Positions 9,755 to 15,278 of a DNA stretch of 15,278 nt are shown one piece after another. This stretch comes from Ichthyophonus hoferi (lineage: Eukaryota; Opisthokonta; Ichthyosporea; Ichthyophonida; Ichthyophonidae): positions 5,467 to 20,744 of the forward strand of contig NAOQ01000933.1 of the NCBI GenBank assembly GCA_002751075.1, written 5' to 3'. The position numbers were made by a program, and so were the translations under genes. The notes beneath the pieces were generated by a model. The model made no database searches, was not told the origin of the DNA, and was given only the letters and a program-made list of their open reading frames with translations. How positions within the stretch are numbered: the first letter of the stretch is position 1; the number at the start of each line of letters is the position of its first letter.

Positions 9755-9913
9755 GTTTGGAGAAGGAAAGCAATAAGTCAATAGTATTTACTGCGATAAA
9801 AACAAAACTGGCCAGCGAACAAAGAAAATAGAAAAAAATGAAGGACAATATGATAATAATATACAGAATATAATACTATTTAGTATTAGTATTAGCTCGT
9901 GTATATTATCAAC

Positions 9914-9976
9914 CAGTGCATAGGTACTATTGGCAATCAATCTGCTTTTGTCAACTGAACTGCTTTCATCAGACAT
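9914..9976 (-). CDS. TOMM70: Possible alternative first coding exon of TOM70
   Basis: A 21-codon open stretch (MSDESSSVDKSRL...TYAL) starts at an ATG with A at -3 and is clearly less AT-rich than its surroundings. Read straight through, it stops before the TOM70 start. Removing 9913-9740 (174 nt, weak donor GTTGAT, acceptor CACAG after a pyrimidine-rich run and a TTGAC branch-like site) joins it in phase 0 to GQKVVLAIGAVV, replacing MSLTQ. This would give about 22 residues before the membrane anchor, between the short lead of yeast Tom70 and the longer one of human TOM70. It could instead be a 62-codon upstream ORF in an unspliced 5' leader. The choice is undecided. Confidence 0.45.
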
Positions 9977-10201
9977 GATTTTGGGTAAATAACTATTTAT
10001 ATTTCATTTAATGTTTATTAATTATTTTAATTTTTAAATTAATTCTTATGAATATTAATGCTCTTTTTTTTAAAACATTTTTAACATTTTTACATTTTTG
10101 ACTCTTTTTTTTTTATGCGTGTATTTTCCTAAATTTATGTTATTTTGGGGTGATAATCGTAAAATTAATGTTTGTTTTTTTAAAAAAAAGAATTGGCAAA
10201 G
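9977..10201. other. T-rich TOM70 upstream flank
   Basis: A very AT-rich stretch with long T runs on the plus strand (A runs on the TOM70 sense strand) just upstream of the alternative first exon. The TOM70 transcription start probably lies here or within the duplication, but no TATA, initiator or CCAAT arrangement is clear. Confidence 0.4.
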
Positions 10202-10662
10202 ATTTTAAAATGATTTTATATTCGTTAAAAAATTCCTATATTTATTTGATTGGCTAAATAATCAGTGTGATTAACACCAGTTAAAACTCCGATCATTATT
10301 ACCTGCTATAGCAATCTTTGTTCAAAGTTAGCTTTCCTTCACTCTAAAACATAATATTTACTCTTTCTTACGCATATACACTCAACTAAGCTATCACCCA
10401 TTCCCTCACAGTATAGACACTCAAAGATCAAAGATAACAAATATTTTAAAATGATTTTGTATTCATTAATAAATGTCTGGATTTATTTGATTGGCTAAAT
10501 AATTATGTGAGATTAACACCAGTTAAGACACCGATCATTATTACCTGTTATAGTAAGGGTTGTTCAAAGCCATCTCTCCTTATCTCTAAAATATGGTAGT
10601 TACTTTACCTTACGCATATGCACTCAACTAAATGTTCGCCAATTTCCTCACAGCATAGACAC
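10202..10662. repeat. Diverged tandem duplication upstream of TOM70
   Basis: Two copies, about 10202-10420 and 10443-10662, offset 241-242 bases, sit 230-690 bases upstream of the alternative TOM70 start. Shared blocks include ATTTTAAAATGATTTT, TTTGATTGGCTAAATAAT, GATTAACACCAGTTAA, CCGATCATTATTACCTG, CTTACGCATAT and CTCACAG-ATAGACAC. Differences are scattered, so the duplication is not recent. Each copy has a CCAAT box (minus-strand TAGCCAATCA) and the inverted repeat TTAAC-ACCA-GTTAA. It could be a duplicated promoter/enhancer module or a pair of mobile-element relics; no ends or coding parts decide it. Confidence 0.8.
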
Positions 10663-12791
10663 TACAAGGTGAAATACGACTACTTCAGTCAAATTTTCAT
10701 ATCTCGCATATACTTGCCTGATGAAAAGATTTCACAAATAGCCAGCCAACTTGACGCGGTATCGATTACGATATTATATGCATGCTTGTATGTCATATTA
10801 ACATAAAATTTATTTATATTTCATTAAAAGCTGATAACTGGAGTGGAAACTAAGAACATATTTTAATAATAAGTACCGTAGCTAAGGCATTTTTTTTTTG
10901 AACCTAGTCTTCTCTAAATTAATTGCATAAAAAAGCATAATTTGCCAAAAAAAAAAATAAAAAAAAAATAAAAACGCTTTACAGCTGACTAACTATATAC
11001 TTGACTTAATTGCATTTAGGAGATCAATAAAGTACAATTAACTATTAAGGAAACATGAACTAGATAGTAGGGTCAATAGGATAGTAACATTTAATTCGCG
11101 TTAATTGTATATGTAATGTAATACATGGTTAATTTACTTGAAATATGTTGCGGCCCCCAATGATGCTCATTCCTTACCTAATAAATACATTGTATCATAC
11201 ATACTGCTGTTTATGAGCCATGGTATGAGAGCCCTGGTTTTTAACTGTGGGTAAAATTGTACAATATTAGTTGGACTTTTAATTAATGTTATTGGTTACT
11301 TAGAAAGACTGAAAAATAAAAAGCAACGGGATGCTAGTTCTAAATAAATGTATTTTATATTACGAGTAAATAACTATGGATTAATTATAGTTTATAATAT
11401 AATATTATGGGTTATAACATATTACTATGGTTCATAATAATGTATGTTGACAGGTAATCAGCACAATCTCAAATCAATACGCACGGATAGGTAAAAATAG
11501 ATGATGTTTCCACTCGTATAATCGAATATAAGCATTACTTAAAAGCAAGTTATTAGACCTGCTCTCTCTTTCTATATATCTATCTCTCTTGGGCTGGTGA
11601 CCAAGTTTGATGCCAAATAATAAAATCTGTCCTACTTGAGATATCTTAGGTAAATATATAGGTATGTATGTACGTGTATATATTTGTATGTATTTGCGTA
11701 TTTATGCATAAACCAGTGCAATATTCGTGCTGCTTCTAGTATAGAAATTGCTTATAACCATATTATTTAATATTTATTCCTATACTACCATCAATACATT
11801 TGGACTTAAATCCTGAGTGTATGTTATAAAATTTTCATTATTTCAAATTACTTATGGTATATCTAACCTCATAAAGAGACATTTTAAATATGAGTTGTGA
11901 AAATTACGTTATAACTTCAATATGTTAAAAATGTTCAAGTACATACTAATCTAGTAGCCATTAGTAGACTTAGATCTGCCTATGAAATCTGTTAAGAGGC
12001 TCCAGTGAATAAAACATTAAGCAACCTCATTGGCGGCACTCTAGTTTTCAATAATAGTTTGACACCCAGTAAGAAAATACTGATATACTGATAATGATAT
12101 ACTTTGATATATATTATTACACTAGTAAGTACATCCCTTCATAATTTCAATAAAACATTTTTTTCCAAAAGAAAAAACCAATTATAATAATAAATTAAGG
12201 ATTTAATATAATTTTATGTAATCTGTATGGATTGACTAAATACAATTGAATTGCAATAAGATATTATAGTAATACCGTGCTTAATATACAACGCTCTATG
12301 GTTCCGGTTCCATTACCGTCTAATAATTACATCACACATTGTAACAAGTGCTATGAGAGTTGAAGTAGTTTGGTAATTTTTCATAATATAGTGTATAATA
12401 TGAAACTTATACTATTAAAGCAATCTCAGACACCTTTGTATTTCTAATAGGTAGTAATTAAAAATGTTCGGTCTTTGCGTCTAGTATCCTTCAAATATAG
12501 CAACATAAACATAATGTGTGACAACCAGTTTGAGTATAGTTTAGCTCCTTTGACTATCCCTCTACAACTATATATTGAAGATTTTGAAGATATTGAACTA
12601 CACGTGACATATGTAAAGCGGATTTAGTTAAATCCCTAAATCCTGTCCTAAGCAAAGACAATAATTTTTTTAATCAAGTGGAACCTTAAAACCTGACAGC
12701 ATTCCAACTTGTGCAATTTAAAACCCAGCAACTTATTATTGAGCTCAACCCACTGTGATCACATATATTGGTAATTTCAAATCAAATAAGA
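10663..12791. other. Intergenic stretch, no recognised gene
   Basis: About 2.1 kb of AT-rich sequence on the right-hand side of the head-to-head gap. I see an A-rich run at 10947-10974, short TATG-type repeats near 11650-11690, a pyrimidine run near 11560-11590, and a 37-codon open frame at 12514-12627. There is no tRNA, clear exon with splice sites, or terminal inverted repeat that I can support. Distal regulatory sequence or decayed repeats are possible. Confidence 0.6.
10947..10974. repeat. A-rich run
   Basis: A run broken by two T residues. It could be a decayed poly(A) tail of a retroposed copy, but no body is recognised upstream. Confidence 0.7.
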
Positions 12792-12816
12792 GTGACGTCA
12801 CAGATGTTCCAATTGG
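12792..12816 (+). promoter_or_regulatory. CRE palindrome plus palindromic CCAAT box, likely PRRC1 promoter
   Basis: GTGACGTCAC at 12792-12801 is a full CREB/ATF site. CCAATTGG at 12809-12816 carries an NF-Y-type CCAAT on both strands. They lie 137-160 bases before the PRRC1 ATG, a normal promoter distance. No TATA box is obvious in the AT-rich leader. An acceptor-like TTATTACAG near 12906-12914 could mark a 5' UTR intron. Function is inferred from motif and position only. Confidence 0.5.
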
Positions 12817-12952
12817 GTTATCTTTTATTGATCTTTAATCCGTTTTCGATTAATATGGGTGATATTTTTTATCAAATATTTTTCAATATACAAATTTAAA
12901 TATTCTTATTACAGTTTTTTTCGGAATAAAATAAATAAATATAAACGTGAAT

Positions 12953-13127
12953 ATGATGGAGCAAGAACAGGAACATCATGAGGATGTTGATTTACAGTCC
13001 TACCAGGTGTTGACAGAGGCAGAGGTGCAGCAAGCCACTCAGTCTCCTCGCCCTAGCGAAGCTTCTGCAACAAGGGCTCCAAGGGCTCCAAGGGCCCCTA
13101 GGGAACCAAGGGAACAACCTAACACAA
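12953..13127 (+). CDS. PRRC1: PRRC1 exon 1: acidic and Pro/Arg leader
   Basis: 58 codons plus one base. The leader is probably disordered, with a three-fold Arg-Ala-Pro microrepeat encoded by GGCTCCAAG-type nonamers. Donors GTAGGT (13128) and GTAACT (13132) overlap. Only the first keeps the frame, because the second puts TGA as the next codon in exon 2. The following 555-nt intron starts with an AT-rich repeat and ends with a T/C-rich tract before ACCACAG. Confidence 0.85.
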
Positions 13128-15160
13128 GTAGGTAACTGAACTTTTATATAATATATATAATATATAATATAGTAATACTATGTCTGGTTAAATGGTCGAA
13201 TATAATGCACTACATTGTAAACTCATACATGATCACACTCTTGAAGATACCTTTTTTTGTTCTAATGATTATATGATTATATGAGTGATACATCATGAGA
13301 AAAAGGAGCATGCTGTATGATTTCCTTAGAGATTTATGGGTCTGAAAGTGTCTTATATTAAAATAAAATGATTATGTAGCAAAGATTGATAAGCTAGTGA
13401 GGGTATCTTAAATTTATTAAACTTACCCATATATGCTACCCGTAATCTGTTTATATGTATTTGCATGTGAACGTCTAGGGTAAATATTTTATATAACTTC
13501 ACGAGGAGGATCACAATAAGACTTGTTAAATAATTTTTTCTGTCTAAAAAATATAATGAATTGTGAATTGTTTTACCGTTATATTAAATATATGAGGTAT
13601 TATTTGGGTGTAGACTGTTCTAATGCTACTTTTCCCTTTTTTGATTTTTTTTTCTTCCCTCCTTATATCTAATCTACCACAGATGAACAGACCCCCCAAG
13701 ATGAGATTGTCAATGGGCTATGGAATATGTGGTCCACTGTGTCTGAGCAGGCAACTAAATTGATGAATGAGGTTGAGATTCAGAAGAATGTGGACAAGGC
13801 TGTAAAGATTAGTAAGTGATGTCTGCGAAGTTTCATAGTGTTATAAATACTCTTAACAGTTGTTTTTTAAATTATATCAATAGTAATGTTTGTGTACTAG
13901 CATGTCTGGGGAGAGAGAGAAGAGTTGATGTGTTGTAATAGATGGAAATAAGATGGGTATATATTATGAGGGAAGGATAGAGAATGAGAACTAGTCACCA
14001 TAGAGACTGATAGACCAATAGTATGCTGTGGTGCATAGTATTCTGTATCTTATAGGTCAATAGTAACCATGGCAACCATATGATCCATTGTTGACAGGTA
14101 AGGGGCTGGCTGTCAAGGCTGTTGTAGGAATGGAGCAGGTGATGGAGGCATTTGATCCTATTGGTGGGGTGGGAATGCCTGCCCAGATGAAGGTATGTTG
14201 CGTAGTAATCGTTGATGATTGGTAAATTGTTTACTACTTGATCTATATATAGCATGGGTTAATATGTATATAATATTGTTTATACATATACATACATATA
14301 CATATACACATATATTTCTACATATACATAAATATATATCTATATCTGTATATATGCGCGGACTTATACTTCTACATTTACATATCCCTTTAGGGTATCT
14401 TTGTCGCACATTATATCCTCATAAAACCTTAAACATAAACCCTTAAAATTAATTAACCAATTCACATTGACCTTTATATATTCTCTATGCCTTCTACTCC
14501 CTTCCCTCATCTCCTATTATCCATCTCTCTCTATTCATTTTCCCTTTCTCTTTCCCTCCTTTTCCTAATCTAGGTTATTGTAACATCTACTCATCCTGCT
14601 AAACTAATGGCGATTGAAGCTGCCGTTGCTAAGGTATTCCCCGTTTCTGACGTATCAGTATCTGGTGTTGAAGCCAAATCTGGAGTAGCCAGTCAACCCA
14701 TTGGGTTTGCCGCAGGCCAGAGAGGGGCAGAGGTAAGTTGTTAGATGATATACAGGGTATGTTGTGCTAGGTGGTGGATCATGAATGTGTTTTTTGTGCT
14801 TGCATCTCTCTTTTTCTTTCATTTTCTTTAGTTATCTTATATATAAATGTTGTATATTTCCTTTCAATTATGATTAATAGTGTAATTGATTGTTTTACCA
14901 GTATGACTTTATTTATTTTTATGCAAAGGTGTGACTAGCCTTCAGTCTTTTGTATTTTTTATCACGCAAGTAACACTTACTTTCATATACATACTTCATT
15001 ATACACTATCATACATATACTATCATACATAATATCATACACGTACTATCATAACCCTATAGAACCGTCTAGTAAATATGAAGGAACTGGGTGCCGTTGA
15101 CCTGAAGGGCTGTCTTATGCTAAGTATTGAGAGCTTTATAGTGGAAATAGAGAGTAACTG
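12953..15160 (+). CDS. PRRC1: PRRC1 homologue, N-terminal half, 5 exons
   Basis: Exons 12953-13127, 13683-13811, 14098-14192, 14574-14732 and 15063-15160 give 218 residues plus a split Trp codon; the gene runs off the right end. Residues 1-58 are acidic/Gln-rich, then Pro/Arg-rich (RAPRAPRAPREPRE). Residues 59-133 are mostly helical, including VNGLWNMWSTVSEQATKL and FDPIGGVGMPAQMK (human: MITTLDPGMAPYIKSG). From V134 the DUF84/YjjX-like NTPase fold begins: IVTSTHPAK, then GVASQPIGFAAGQRGAENR, aligned with human IVVTSNKEVK and IAPQPVGYAAGLKGAQERI. PRRC1 proteins are animal homologues of non-canonical purine NTP phosphatases; the human protein has been linked to ER exit sites/COPII and to the type I PKA regulatory subunit. 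Activity here is unproven. The leader before the domain is shorter than in human. Start: first in-frame ATG, with a second ATG directly after it. Confidence 0.88.
13143..13172. repeat. TATAATA repeat near PRRC1 exon 1 donor
   Basis: An AT-only tract 15 bases into PRRC1 intron 1. Confidence 0.8.
13683..13811 (+). CDS. PRRC1: PRRC1 exon 2: helical segment
   Basis: Codes NEQTPQDEIVNGLWNMWSTV then SEQATKLMNEVEIQKNVDKAVKI, phase 1 on both sides. It is probably amphipathic helix or coiled coil, as in the family before the NTPase fold. Donor GTAAGT. Confidence 0.88.
14063..14076. promoter_or_regulatory. RFX X-box-like palindrome in PRRC1 intron 2
   Basis: GTAACCATGGCAAC fits the RFX X-box pattern (GTNNCC-AT-RGNAAC) with both half-sites intact. 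It sits 21 bases upstream of exon 3, close to the splice acceptor. Related weaker matches are at 8666-8679 and 4798-4811. Binding is not shown. Confidence 0.4.
14098..14192 (+). CDS. PRRC1: PRRC1 exon 3: lead into NTPase domain
   Basis: 32 codons, SKGLAVKAVVGMEQVMEAFD then PIGGVGMPAQMK. Acceptor TTGACAG, donor GTATGT. An X-box-like palindrome lies 21 bases before the exon. The next intron (381 nt) contains an ATAC-rich tract and a long pyrimidine run before CTAATCTAG. Confidence 0.88.
14279..14355. repeat. ATAC-rich tract
   Basis: Imperfect TACATA units in PRRC1 intron 3. The open frames on both strands here reflect this repeat. Confidence 0.8.
14574..14732 (+). CDS. PRRC1: PRRC1 exon 4: first half of NTPase fold
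   Basis: 53 codons, residues 134-186: a first beta strand and loop (VIVTSTHPAK), a helix (LMAIEAAVAKVF), a second strand (VSVSGVEAKSGVASQP) and IGFAAGQRGAE. The order matches DUF84 proteins. Donor GTAAGT. Confidence 0.9.
15006..15052. repeat. (TATCATAC)n tract
   Basis: Imperfect eight-base units just before the exon 5 acceptor of PRRC1, in the place where a pyrimidine tract would be expected. Confidence 0.75.
15063..15160 (+). CDS. PRRC1: PRRC1 exon 5: NTPase fold continued
   Basis: NRLVNMKELGAVDLKGCLML then SIESFIVEIESN and the first two bases of a Trp codon, matching human [20 protein letters not shown] and VENFIAELLPDKW. Donor GTAGGT leads into an octanucleotide repeat. The rest of the domain is outside the window. 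Confidence 0.88.
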
Positions 15161-15210
15161 GTAGGTGAATTAATGTACAGTATGTCCCGTTACACTGTTT
15201 TATACCCTTA

Positions 15211-15278
15211 TAATACTATAACACTATAATACTATAATACTATAATACTATAATACTATAATACTATAGCACTATAAT
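15211..15278. repeat. (ACTATAAT)n octanucleotide repeat
   Basis: About eight units with two variants, running off the right end of the window in PRRC1 intron 5. Confidence 0.95.

Noticed and set aside
9788-9976. 62-codon frame taken as a separate protein
   Set aside because: Only its first 21 codons look coding; the rest is AT-rich and hydrophobic by composition. Treated instead as a possible alternative TOM70 exon or upstream ORF.
10618-10806. 62-codon frame containing LPDEKISQIASQLDA
   Set aside because: The phrase faintly recalls a segment of retroelement reverse transcriptases, but it is far too short, overlaps the tandem duplication, and no other element part is visible. At most a fossil fragment.
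12947-12952. GTG start for PRRC1, two codons upstream
   Set aside because: Two ATG codons follow at once, and eukaryotic initiation at GTG would be unusual.
14158-14446. Overlapping open frames on both strands
   Set aside because: They sit in the ATAC-rich repeat and intron 3 of PRRC1; the real coding in this area is exon 3 on the plus strand.

Overview
The window is a stretch of an AT-rich, intron-dense animal nuclear genome. It holds two interrupted, head-to-head protein genes separated by about 3 kb of sequence with no recognised gene. Exons stand out as GC-richer islands, every inferred splice site is GT-AG, and introns run about 260-810 bases. They are full of microsatellites (AT, TATG, AATAC, ACTATAAT types). 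An early-branching animal such as a sponge or another marine invertebrate would fit, but the species cannot be named from this sequence. I see no bacterial-type operons, tRNA, rRNA or CRISPR, and no intact transposable element.

Positions 336-9754, possibly from 9976, minus strand: TOM70 (TOMM70), the mitochondrial outer-membrane import receptor. Seventeen coding exons can be joined with consistent phases into 550 residues. They comprise an N-terminal membrane anchor, a Lys-rich linker, a clamp-type TPR domain with all five carboxylate-clamp residues for the EEVD tails of Hsp70/Hsp90, and the C-terminal TPR superhelix. Only the last few dozen residues lie beyond position 1. A second possible start with an extra 21-codon exon is visible at 9914-9976.

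Positions 9977-12952: intergenic. The TOM70-proximal part is T-rich. It is followed by a diverged tandem duplication (unit about 241-242 bp, 10202-10662), then about 2 kb with nothing recognisable apart from a 37-codon open frame. Just before the right-hand gene lies a CRE palindrome next to a palindromic CCAAT box.

Positions 12953-15160, plus strand, running off the right end: the N-terminal half of a PRRC1 homologue. Five exons encode a short, Pro/Arg-containing leader, a helical segment and the start of the DUF84/YjjX-like NTPase fold.

The two genes have no obvious shared pathway: one acts in mitochondrial protein import, while PRRC1 has been linked to the early secretory pathway and to PKA. 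Nothing here looks like a new multi-gene system. The observations most worth a second look are the roughly six-fold excess of GATTGG/CCAATC in TOM70 introns, the alternative TOM70 N-terminus, the duplicated upstream module, the frame-deciding tandem donor in PRRC1, and the RFX X-box-like sites.
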